From NCBI GenBank assembly GCA_013816225.1, contig JACDEQ010000071.1, positions 1-9,317 of the forward strand: 9,317 nucleotides of DNA. Reading direction: 5' to 3'. The stretch comes from Armatimonadota bacterium (GTDB lineage: Bacteria > Armatimonadota > Fimbriimonadia > Fimbriimonadales > ATM1). A program made the position numbers and the translations under genes. Below the pieces are notes generated by a model. The model was not told where the DNA came from and made no database searches. It was given only the letters and a program-made list of their open reading frames with translations. Positions 1-6,966 of this stretch are shown here, one piece after another (position 1 is the first letter of the stretch; every line of letters starts with the position of its first letter).

Positions 1-21
1 CCCGCTCCTCTAGCACCCAAC

Positions 22-2577
22 CTACGGGATCATTTCAAGTTTCAGATGATCGATGCCGACGGTATACGGGTAAATGAACACCGGGCCGTTCGGCTTCCAG
101 CTATACCTGACTCGAACAAGGCCAGCGCCGCTGATGTATGCGGCGGGATCGCCCACGACGACCGTGTAGGCCATCTCGGACGATGGGGCGACCCGAGAGT
201 CGACTTGTTCCCACAGCCCTGAGGAGTGGTTGAACAGTTCGATACGAGCTTGGAGGTTGCTGGCGGAAGCTCCGGCTTCCACGGTCAGTCGAAGGGCATC
301 AGGAGTTGTCGTCGGGAGGATCGTCTCACCGATCAGTCGGATTGGAGCCTCCTGCGTCGTGAAGACCGGCCCGGGTCGAACCACGTACCGATCGTCGTTG
401 CTGGTGACGGTATCGGACGTTGCTCCGGAGATCACGATACCACGCTCGAGTGTGAACGAAGCGTAGGGAATCACGTACGCGACTCCCGAGACCACCAACG
501 CGTAGTCGGCGTCGAGTTCGGGAGTGCCCACGTGACTATCTTGGAGGATCTCGCTACCGAGAACTTCAATGGTCCAAACACCCGCCGTCGGATTCTGAAC
601 GAACACGTTCTCGACCGTGTCTTTGACGTTCGCGACGCCGCCGGAAGTGGACCAGATGCCCGCCGACAGGCCGTTGTTACCAAAATATTGCGTCCCACCA
701 CCTGGAGCGGTGACACGCAGCGTGAGGTCGTTAACCCTGTGCTGAGACTGATTAGCTGGGTTACCCGCTAGGTCCTTGTAACACATGGTTGCTCGAAGAG
801 CAGGCGTCCCCGCATCGACGTAGAGCCTGTATGTGTTCGTACCCAGTGGCGTGACCACGTCGGTCTCGTCGACGACGAACATATCTACTGCCCGGTCGTA
901 GAGGTCCTTGATCGCGGCAGTGCCCCAGCCTTGCCGGACGCGAGTCAAGCCACCTTGGTTCAGCGGATACTGGGTGGCGCTATTGATCATGAGGGCCTTT
1001 GCCGTCATCGCATGGCAGCGCGCGTCGAAGACCGTGTCTTCCTCGACCGTATTGTTGAACACCCCGTCGGCCCACATCTGGAACAGGAGGCCGAAGTGGC
1101 CGCACGTAATCGGCGTCGAGCCGCTGGTCCCGCCGAAGTTGCTCGTGTAGGACACATCTGACACGTTGGAAGGGCAGAAGATCGAGTCATAGAAGTGGGA
1201 CAGGTCCGGCTTGATTCGGCCGTCGCTGGCCGGCCCGGTGCTGGCGCCGCTCGCATTGTCGTCGGCCCTGGTCGCTGTATTCAAGTGGTCGACGCCGCCG
1301 ACAGCCACGATGTTCTTCGCCCACGCTTGCGGTCTGGACTGCTGGTTGCCCAAGTTGCTTTGTGATTGGCAAATCAGGATGTCGAGGTCGAAGATCAAAT
1401 CGTCCATTTCAGCTGAGACGGACGTATATTGGGTTGTCTGTGGGCTTCCCGTGCTGTTCGACTCGAACACGATGTGGTTGTTGTTGATCGCGTTTTGAGT
1501 TTGAGTATAACGGGTCGCGCCCGTGCTAAGGCCCGCTCGAAATACGCCTTGCCCGAGAGGGAGCACTCCCTTGCCCATCGAGTTCACCGCGCCGTCTCCG
1601 AAGATGATGCCGGTCGTGCTCGTGCCGTGTGAAGTGTCCCCGGAGTTAGACAGAATGATCAGGGGTCGAGAATCGAAGTCATTGTGAGTGGCGCGGACGC
1701 CGACATCACGAACAAGCCCGATAACTCCCTGGCCGCCGTATCCGGCGACGCTCTGGAGGTCATTTGTCCCACTGAAGATGCGGGCGATGTTCATGTCGAT
1801 TTCCTGCTTGCCCCATTTGTCGATCCACATGACCTCGTTCCAGCCTGCGGCTTCCCTCAGTTGGGTAGCGGAGAGATCCGCTTCCACGGTGCGACCTCCA
1901 GGTCCAGCATCAACAACGGTGCCGCCGATGCTGCGAATCCTGTTCGCCAGCGGGTCCTTCTGCGTCGAACCGCTCTCGAAGACCCGGATGTTATAACGCT
2001 GCGACGGCAAGGAATCCATCGACGCGAGGAGCGAAAGATCGAGTCGATACGCGGGCTCGTAGGGTCCCACCCACCGCACATAGGACAAGCCTTCCACCTG
2101 GCGCTTGGCGAACCCGTTCATGCGGACAATATAGGAGTTGTTCTTGATGTAGGTATAAACGGTTCCGCCGAGGCCGGTGATGTCCTTTCTATATTGCTCG
2201 AGGGGCGTTGAAACGAACTGGACGATATAGACTTCGTTCTCTGCGTTTGCGGCTAGGCGGATTGGCACATCAGGCACGCCCTTCAGAGGGTCGAAACTCG
2301 CGTATTGCAGTTCGATGGCCAGCCCTGACTCAGCCACGCGCTGGACGCGTGTGCCGTCGAGGCTGATTCCATGGTAAGGCGTTCCGCTTTCATTCCATAA
2401 AGCAATCACGGTCGTACTCCCCGCCAGCCTTATGGACCGTAAACCCGAAACGGGCTGCCTCGTGGAGTGGAACGGAATCCCGCTAAGAGACAGCTCGCTC
2501 TTGCCTCCCGTTCGTTCAATGGATACATCCTGCAGGCTGCCGAATAATGCGGCGCCTGCGATCACGATCGATAACAT
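22..2577 (-). CDS. Secreted S8 (subtilisin/KP-43-like) serine protease
   Basis: Predicted extracellular endopeptidase of 851 residues. The triad is visible: Asp291 in RDVGV, His317 in SHGTSTTG and Ser485 in GGTSGSTP; the oxyanion Asn is probably Asn408. Family landmarks follow, such as KNIVAVGGVDHL and DGRIKPDL. Before the catalytic domain (about 280-535) lie two similar propeptide-like segments, about 113-180 and 195-255, each with a YIVQF/YNIRVF-type strand and a later GGTV. After it comes a KP-43-type beta-barrel (about 575-700, with VNDLTLRVTAPGG and NPTAGVWTIEV). A last beta module (about 705-851) resembles a domain recurrent in secreted Armatimonadota and Planctomycetota proteins (recalled, unsearched). 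I chose the ATG at 2577 because GGAGG sits 7 nt upstream. An in-frame ATG at 2631 adds 18 residues and a positive charge before the hydrophobic signal segment, but has no good ribosome site. The residue after the catalytic Asp is Val rather than the usual Thr/Ser, a mild divergence. The substrate is unknown. Confidence 0.9.
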   Translation of the reverse strand: MLSIVIAGAALFGSLQDVSIERTGGKSELSLSGIPFHSTRQPVSGLRSIRLAGSTTVIALWNESGTPYHGISLDGTRVQRVAESGLAIELQYASFDPLKGVPDVPIRLAANAENEVYIVQFVSTPLEQYRKDITGLGGTVYTYIKNNSYIVRMNGFAKRQVEGLSYVRWVGPYEPAYRLDLSLLASMDSLPSQRYNIRVFESGSTQKDPLANRIRSIGGTVVDAGPGGRTVEADLSATQLREAAGWNEVMWIDKWGKQEIDMNIARIFSGTNDLQSVAGYGGQGVIGLVRDVGVRATHNDFDSRPLIILSNSGDTSHGTSTTGIIFGDGAVNSMGKGVLPLGQGVFRAGLSTGATRYTQTQNAINNNHIVFESNSTGSPQTTQYTSVSAEMDDLIFDLDILICQSQSNLGNQQSRPQAWAKNIVAVGGVDHLNTATRADDNASGASTGPASDGRIKPDLSHFYDSIFCPSNVSDVSYTSNFGGTSGSTPITCGHFGLLFQMWADGVFNNTVEEDTVFDARCHAMTAKALMINSATQYPLNQGGLTRVRQGWGTAAIKDLYDRAVDMFVVDETDVVTPLGTNTYRLYVDAGTPALRATMCYKDLAGNPANQSQHRVNDLTLRVTAPGGGTQYFGNNGLSAGIWSTSGGVANVKDTVENVFVQNPTAGVWTIEVLGSEILQDSHVGTPELDADYALVVSGVAYVIPYASFTLERGIVISGATSDTVTSNDDRYVVRPGPVFTTQEAPIRLIGETILPTTTPDALRLTVEAGASASNLQARIELFNHSSGLWEQVDSRVAPSSEMAYTVVVGDPAAYISGAGLVRVRYSWKPNGPVFIYPYTVGIDHLKLEMIP

Positions 2578-2584
2578 AGCAAAA

Positions 2585-2589
2585 CCTCC
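2585..2589 (-). promoter_or_regulatory. Ribosome binding site deciding the protease start
   Basis: On the minus strand GGAGG is followed by a 7-nt spacer and the ATG at 2577. The longer reading frame from 2631 has only a weak purine stretch upstream, so this site argues for the shorter protein. The site falls inside the coding sequence of the longer form, where it reads as Gly-Gly codons, so chance is not excluded. Confidence 0.6.
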
Positions 2590-2641
2590 GAAAAAGCATA
2601 GGCGGACGGCGTCGAGGCCGCACGCAAACATGTCAGGCTCT

Positions 2642-2654
2642 TCTGGCAGCCAGA
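2642..2654. repeat. Perfect palindrome, operator-like
   Basis: TCTGGC-A-GCCAGA is a perfect inverted repeat with 6-bp arms and one central base. A third copy of the half-site, GCCAGA, lies at 2695-2700, where it overlaps the -35 position of the promoter of the SLH gene. Including flanking bases, TCTGGCA (2642-2648) and TGCCAGA (2694-2700) also form a 7-bp inverted pair. The site lies between the divergent protease and SLH genes, which is where a regulator of either would bind. No known regulator is recognised. Confidence 0.35.
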
Positions 2655-2696
2655 TTTCTATTAAACACTAAGTCTTATGAGTATTTGGCCGTATGC

Positions 2697-2726
2697 CAGA
2701 CAAAAAAGCGTTAATGTTGGTATAAT
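2697..2726 (+). promoter_or_regulatory. Extended -10 promoter for the SLH-porin gene
   Basis: A perfect extended -10 is present: TGG followed by TATAAT at 2721-2726. Eighteen bases upstream is CAGACA (2697-2702), which matches 4 of 6 positions of TTGACA. Transcription would start near the G at 2733, leaving an untranslated leader of about 168 nt before the ATG at 2901. The GCCAGA half-site at 2695-2700 overlaps the -35. Confidence 0.6.
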
Positions 2727-2732
2727 CTTCGG

Positions 2733-2900
2733 GAATGTGGATATTCGGGCCATCGGTCTGCGTATCTAATTACAGTTGCTCGCAAGGATGCGGAGACTGC
2801 GCCGGGAGGCGGAGGATAACAAAGGGTTACTCCCCTCGAAGCCGGCCAGGGTAAGCGGTCCTTGACGATCGACACGCACACTCTCAAGGAGGAGTAACGT
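2733..2900 (+). promoter_or_regulatory. Long structured 5' leader with competing ribosome-site pairings
   Basis: The leader ends with a strong Shine-Dalgarno, AAGGAGGAG (2886-2894), 6 nt before the ATG. GTTACTCC at 2826-2833 is the exact reverse complement of GGAGTAAC at 2891-2898, which covers part of that ribosome site. The same GTTACTCC can instead pair with GGAG...TAAC at 2811-2820, as a hairpin with a 2-nt GA bulge and the loop AAAGG. GGAGGATAAC (2811-2820) and GGAGGAGTAAC (2888-2898) are thus near-identical copies competing for one complement, the logic of a translational switch. CGCC-GGGA-GGCG (2800-2811) is a further small hairpin with a GNRA loop that shares G2811 with the first stem. 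I recognise no known riboswitch aptamer here. The pairings are read by eye and no folding energies were computed. Confidence 0.5.
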
Positions 2901-4871
2901 ATGAACAAAACGCTGAAACTCGCTTTCGGCGCCCTGCTCGGGTCCATGCTAGTCATGCCGGCCCTTGCCCAGGGAGAGCAGTTCCCTGACGTCCCTGAGA
3001 ACCATTGGGTTTACAAGGCGCTTCTCGACATGAAGAACGAGGGCGTCTTGGTTGGATACCCTGACGGTCTTTTCCGGGGCGGACGCCCTGCGAGCCGCTA
3101 CGAGCTCGCCGGCGCAATCAACACGGCCTACCAGAAGCTCAAGGGAATGATCGGAGGTCTGCAAGATCAGATCGACGCTATCAAAGCCGGTATGGGCGGA
3201 GGCCAGGATGTCGAAGCGCTTCGTCGCGAACTCGACGCCCTGAAAGCTCAAGTTGCTGCGATGGGTCGCTACGGCGACGACATCGCTGCCCTGCAGCGCA
3301 TGGCCTCGACTTTCGAGAAGGACCTCGCCGCTCTCGGCGTGGACGTCGAAGCTATGAAGAAGGACCTCAGCGACCTCGCTGAGCGCGTTGGCCGGCTTGA
3401 GAAGATCAAGCCCGCTGTGGACATCCACGGCGACGTCAACGCGGTTCTTCACGGTGGCCACTCCGATGACGGCCTCTTCGGTATCACCGTAGACGCGCGC
3501 CCCACGGGTGTGGGCCGCGGCGGATACAGCGGCGAACCCGACGGTATGGAGCGCGACCTTTCGATCGGCCACGAACTGGGCCTCCAGCTCAACGGCACGA
3601 ATGAAGACGGCCCGAAGTGGCATGCAACGCTCGTCGTCGGCAACCTTCTTGGCTTCTCATCGGAGGGCCTTGACGGCGGACCCGTCTACACTATGTACGG
3701 CAACCAGTCCGGCGTTATGGCAAACCTCGCCTTCCGCGAGCAGGCTGAAAGCGTGTACTTCCAGGACTTCGGCGTCACCTTCGACACCGCGATGTTGGGA
3801 CAGGGCTTCTCGGCCGACCTTGGCCGCGTCAGCCACAAGTCTGGCAGGTACTTCTTCCAGCGAATCGACAATACTCCGTATTTCGAGAATCCTCGCTGGG
3901 ATGATGGCAATTGGTACTTCGATGGAGCCGACCTCGGCTTCCACTGGGGAACCGTTGGCCTCGACGTCTACGCCGGACGCAACTCGGATCACCTCGACAG
4001 CGGCTCCACTTTCGGTGGTCTCATCAACAACGAGATCTGGCCGATGAGCGCCGGTCCCCAGAACTTCTTTGCCAGCGGCGAGATGCTGGTCGACCGAACT
4101 CTCGGTTTCGACCTCGGCTTCAGGCTCGGCGGTTCTGGAGATATTATGCTCCACTACCTTTTCCTCGACAGCGATAACCCGGTTACGGCTTCCATGTCGG
4201 GCGCCAGCACTTACAATCGCGTCAACGTTTGGGGCGGTGAGGTCAATTTCAACCTTGGCCAGAACCTGAACGTGAACGGTGGATACAGCCAGACCGACCT
4301 CAAGTACAACGAGAGCACTGTCCTCGATGGAGACAACGCCGCTTGGTGGGCTCAGGCTCGCTTCAACGTCGGTGCCGTCGGCATCGGCCTCGGCTATCGA
4401 GAAATCGAGCCTTGGTTCGGCGCTCCCGGCGACTGGGGCCGGACGGGCTTCCTATGGAATCCGGTCGACCATCGGGGTCCCTACGGTGACGTCAGCTTCA
4501 ACGTCAGCAACAATCTCGATGCCAAGGTCGGCGCGTTCCTCTTCGAGGGCCGCGACGGGGTTATCATCCCGGCTGACGCCGAGATCTTCGGCATCAACGC
4601 CGAGTTGAACTTCAAGCTCTTCGGAACTTGGGGAGCAAACCTCGGTTGGGAATGGGTTGAGTATCGTGACGTGGTCGCCGGCTTCCAGCCGTCGGTCAAC
4701 TGGTACCGCATGGGCCTTTCTCAGATGATGGGCGACGGCTCCTCGCTGATGTTCAAGTACGAGATCAGCAACTACGACGACGAGGGTTCCGGCTTCACCA
4801 GCGGACTCGGCCTAATCGGCGGAGATCGCAGGGGTGGCCTGTTCACCACGCAGTGGACGAGAAAGTTCTAA
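2901..4871 (+). CDS. SLH-domain outer-membrane porin-like protein
   Basis: Predicted envelope protein of 656 residues. It has a clear signal peptide (charged MNKTLK, hydrophobic core, cleavage after ALA at residue 23). One SLH domain follows (about 28-82, with FPDVPENHW, GVLVGYPDG and SRYELA), expected to bind peptidoglycan or its secondary polymers. Residues about 83-170 are heptad-rich and probably coiled coil. The rest (about 173-656) alternates polar and aromatic residues as beta-barrels do, is rich in Gly, Asn and Asp, and ends in Phe, the usual last residue of outer-membrane barrels. This matches the SLH, coiled-coil, barrel plan of OmpM/SlpA-type proteins, which act as pores and tie the outer membrane to the wall. 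The ATG is supported by AGGAGG with an 8-nt spacer. It is transcribed alone, between its own promoter and a terminator. The strong promoter and ribosome site suggest an abundant protein. The barrel family is inferred from composition. Confidence 0.88.
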   Translation: MNKTLKLAFGALLGSMLVMPALAQGEQFPDVPENHWVYKALLDMKNEGVLVGYPDGLFRGGRPASRYELAGAINTAYQKLKGMIGGLQDQIDAIKAGMGGGQDVEALRRELDALKAQVAAMGRYGDDIAALQRMASTFEKDLAALGVDVEAMKKDLSDLAERVGRLEKIKPAVDIHGDVNAVLHGGHSDDGLFGITVDARPTGVGRGGYSGEPDGMERDLSIGHELGLQLNGTNEDGPKWHATLVVGNLLGFSSEGLDGGPVYTMYGNQSGVMANLAFREQAESVYFQDFGVTFDTAMLGQGFSADLGRVSHKSGRYFFQRIDNTPYFENPRWDDGNWYFDGADLGFHWGTVGLDVYAGRNSDHLDSGSTFGGLINNEIWPMSAGPQNFFASGEMLVDRTLGFDLGFRLGGSGDIMLHYLFLDSDNPVTASMSGASTYNRVNVWGGEVNFNLGQNLNVNGGYSQTDLKYNESTVLDGDNAAWWAQARFNVGAVGIGLGYREIEPWFGAPGDWGRTGFLWNPVDHRGPYGDVSFNVSNNLDAKVGAFLFEGRDGVIIPADAEIFGINAELNFKLFGTWGANLGWEWVEYRDVVAGFQPSVNWYRMGLSQMMGDGSSLMFKYEISNYDDEGSGFTSGLGLIGGDRRGGLFTTQWTRKF

Positions 4872-4890
4872 CTTAGATCGTCCTCACATG

Positions 4891-4930
4891 AAAAATCCTA
4901 TCCGGTCTTCGCACCGGGTGGGATTTTTTT
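4891..4930. terminator. Strong intrinsic terminator, probably bidirectional
   Basis: Positions 4891-4906 pair continuously with 4913-4928, giving a 16-bp stem that includes two G-T wobbles, around the 6-nt loop CTTCGC. The right arm merges into a run of seven T (4924-4930) and the left arm starts with five A. It lies 19 nt after the SLH-porin stop and 10 nt beyond the stop of the convergent small gene ending at 4941, so it can serve both. The plus-strand T tract is the longer one. Confidence 0.9.
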
Positions 4931-4940
4931 GTGCTGGCGC

Positions 4941-5279
4941 CTAAGAAGGGCGAGAGTTTCGGCCCGCTCCTTGCTCGACCTTGTGGTCTGCCCGCGTGCC
5001 CAAAACGCCCTGCAGCTCCCGACGTCTACGGCGTCGCACCAAAGCATCACCCGCCTCCTGCAGATGGTTGAGTGCATCGGCGTTTTCCTCGCAGGCCAAT
5101 TCGCGGCCCTGGAAGTCCAGCAGCTTCTTGATCAGCAGGTCGATCACGTCCTCGACCCGGCAACCGTTGACGCCTACCGATTGCGGTGCTCCGTGCTGGA
5201 AGATGATGTCCACAAACTCCGTCTTGATCCGGGCATCGCTGCCGTCCATGCTTCGGAACCTTTCCATGTTTTCGCTCAT
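4941..5279 (-). CDS. Small Acb2/Tad1-like protein
   Basis: A 112-residue protein, predicted cytoplasmic, with no signal or membrane segment. Residues about 27-95 match a pattern I recall from phage and bacterial small proteins: FQ.G....VGVNG...EDVI (27-46), then L..FQ, CEENADAL..L.EA (63-76), a basic stretch and GV.GT (91-95). In that family the second half is a helical hairpin, and characterised members (Acb2, Tad1) oligomerise and bind cyclic nucleotide signals of CBASS or Thoeris. The assignment is from memory, and binding by this protein is inference. Residues 82-87 are six consecutive arginines encoded by CGA, CGC, CGT, AGA, CGT and CGG, so not a simple repeat. The tail after residue 96 looks disordered. 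It starts 13 nt after the M14 gene, with AGGGA about 9 nt upstream of ATG, so it is probably cotranscribed and translationally coupled. Met5 and Met11 are alternative starts. Confidence 0.75.
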   Translation of the reverse strand: MSENMERFRSMDGSDARIKTEFVDIIFQHGAPQSVGVNGCRVEDVIDLLIKKLLDFQGRELACEENADALNHLQEAGDALVRRRRRRELQGVLGTRADHKVEQGAGRNSRPS

Positions 5280-5292
5280 TGTCGTAGTTCCC

Positions 5293-6966
5293 TTATACCC
5301 TCACTTCTTCTGTTATGCGGCCCGCCCGGTCATGATACGCACTCAATTTGACCGTGCCAGAGCCTTTGAGTGTCCATTCGAAAACGTGGCGATGGTCCGT
5401 GCCGTTGAACTGCCAACCGAATCCTCCCGAGGATACTTCGGACCTTCCCTCCAGCTGTGGACCCTCCTGCCTCAGCAGGCCGGATTCCACCTTCACGCCT
5501 TTCGGAACTTCGATCTCGCCCACCACTCCGCGGCATAATTTTTTATCCTTCCCAACTTTGGTGACGTATGAAGGCAGCCATCCGGTGTTGTCGACCGCGA
5601 ACCTGATGATTGTCGAGCCGCCGATTTTCTTCGCCTCGATCTTGAATATCTCCAGCTTGGGTGAAATTAGGGCCTGCCATATAACCCAGTCGGCGAATGG
5701 TGCGATTTCGGCTTCTAAATAATCGGGCGGCGGGTTTCTAAAAGCGTACTGAGGGTCCCAGCCGCCAAGCTGAATCATGCCGAACTGCGGATGGTCGTAC
5801 TCATACCAATCGATGTGGCCCTTCCCGCCAAGCTTCTCATCGGACCACTTCAGGAGCATTTTGTCGTGCTCGAACGGATGGTCGCGAAACCAGTCGATAT
5901 ACTTGTAATCCGTAATTCCCGCCTGGCGTTGGGGCGACCAGATTTCGGTCGTCCAGGCGAACACGCCTCGGTGCTCGTACATCCAATCGTCGAAAACGCC
6001 GGTGATGACCTCTTTAGGGTGGTATCGGAACTCGTGGTAGTTGCTAATGGCGGGGTAGCCGGTCATCTCCTTGCCCTTCTCACCAATCTTCTGATAGTTC
6101 CAGAGGTCTTCAGCGGGGATATCGTCGTCGGGCCTGGTGCTCGGCGGCCGCAGGTGGACTCCGCTGAACGTGTGGAACGTGACCGCGCCGCAGATGTTCG
6201 GTCTTTTCGAGATCGCATCGACAAGCGCATGGATCTCCAGTTCACTGGTGGGAAACGGTCCCGCTCCGTGCTGGTCGCTCTCGAGCCTCCATCCGCTCGG
6301 AAAGTTCCGGTTGAAGTCCAAACCTTCCTTTGTGCGTTGGCTTCGAACAGTGAGGCCATCGTAATTGTGGTAAATGCCTTCAGGAAGCAAGCGGTAGTAT
6401 TCGCCACCGGATTCAGCGGGGTCACGTCGATCCATCAGACGAGGTTCTTCCTCGCTGACTTTCCACGGTCCGTTCGGATCCTTAATCCTCATGCTGAGGA
6501 TGCGCCCGTCGCCGTCCACGTCTAGACGTTCGAGACCATAGAAATCGTCCTCCTCGTATGGATATGGCCGTGTGCCGCTCCGGATGATCTTGGGGACGTC
6601 CGCGAGGGCCCATTCCGCGCCGTCGGGGTTGACCCGGGGAACCAGGTAGAACGCGCGCGTGTCCAGGGCTCTTGTGATCGTGGCGTCCTGGCCGTAAGAC
6701 GTGATGAGTTTGTTCAGGATGTAGAGCACCGCTGCGCTGGCGCTGACCTCGCTCGCGTGGATGTTCCCATCGCACCAAAACGCGGGTTTGTCTTTCGCAG
6801 CTCCCGTCCTCGAGTTCGTGACCGCGACCAGCAAGATTTTCCTGCCTTCGTGACTCTTTCCGATCGCTTCGACCGTGACCAACTTCGGGAACTCCTTGGC
6901 GAACCCCTTTACCAGTTTCGTGAGGTCATCGTGTCGGTAGTAGCGGTTGAATTCAATGGCGGGCAT
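5293..6966 (-). CDS. M14 family zinc carboxypeptidase
   Basis: A 557-residue metallopeptidase expected to remove C-terminal residues or cleave peptide-like amides. Zinc ligands are visible as His70 and Glu73 (GNIHASE) and His265 (VTFHTFSG). Substrate-binding Asn219-Arg220 lie in LDFNRNFP and the general base is Glu341 in AWTTEIW. RVNPDG at 111-116 is also typical. An insertion at about 145-185 carries DVDGDG, like a calcium-binding loop, seen in related bacterial M14 enzymes as I recall. Residues about 436-557 form a probable beta-sandwich domain. The N-terminus (MPAIEFNRYYRHDD) has no signal peptide, unlike most M14 enzymes, so the enzyme is probably cytoplasmic or leaves by another route. 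There is no Shine-Dalgarno before the ATG. TATAAT at 6978-6973 places the transcript start on the A of the ATG. It is the first gene of an operon with the small gene ending at 4941. The physiological substrate cannot be told. Confidence 0.92.
   Translation of the reverse strand: MPAIEFNRYYRHDDLTKLVKGFAKEFPKLVTVEAIGKSHEGRKILLVAVTNSRTGAAKDKPAFWCDGNIHASEVSASAAVLYILNKLITSYGQDATITRALDTRAFYLVPRVNPDGAEWALADVPKIIRSGTRPYPYEEDDFYGLERLDVDGDGRILSMRIKDPNGPWKVSEEEPRLMDRRDPAESGGEYYRLLPEGIYHNYDGLTVRSQRTKEGLDFNRNFPSGWRLESDQHGAGPFPTSELEIHALVDAISKRPNICGAVTFHTFSGVHLRPPSTRPDDDIPAEDLWNYQKIGEKGKEMTGYPAISNYHEFRYHPKEVITGVFDDWMYEHRGVFAWTTEIWSPQRQAGITDYKYIDWFRDHPFEHDKMLLKWSDEKLGGKGHIDWYEYDHPQFGMIQLGGWDPQYAFRNPPPDYLEAEIAPFADWVIWQALISPKLEIFKIEAKKIGGSTIIRFAVDNTGWLPSYVTKVGKDKKLCRGVVGEIEVPKGVKVESGLLRQEGPQLEGRSEVSSGGFGWQFNGTDHRHVFEWTLKGSGTVKLSAYHDRAGRITEEVRV

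Noticed and set aside
1684..2211. Open frames of 175 and 102 codons on the plus strand
   Set aside because: They overlap the propeptide region of the protease on the opposite strand and show no motif or ribosome site.
2595..2600. TATGCT on the minus strand as a -10 for the protease
   Set aside because: Transcription would start within the ribosome site at about 2588, and no -35 is spaced correctly. No clear protease promoter was found.
2578..2631. Longer protease start at the ATG at 2631
   Set aside because: It gives a better charged signal-peptide start but lacks a ribosome site, whereas GGAGG precedes the ATG at 2577. It is kept as an alternative, not as the call.
2733..2900. Known riboswitch classes (c-di-GMP, c-di-AMP, TPP, cobalamin, Mn2+)
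   Set aside because: I compared the leader with their conserved cores from memory and found no convincing match on the coding strand.
2949..3623. Long open frame of 224 codons on the minus strand
   Set aside because: It lies wholly antisense to the SLH-porin gene. Its composition follows from the codon bias of that gene, and no domain or ribosome site is visible.
5791..6525. Open frame of 244 codons on the plus strand
   Set aside because: It is antisense to the well-supported M14 gene, has no recognisable motif, and is a typical mirror frame of a GC-biased gene.
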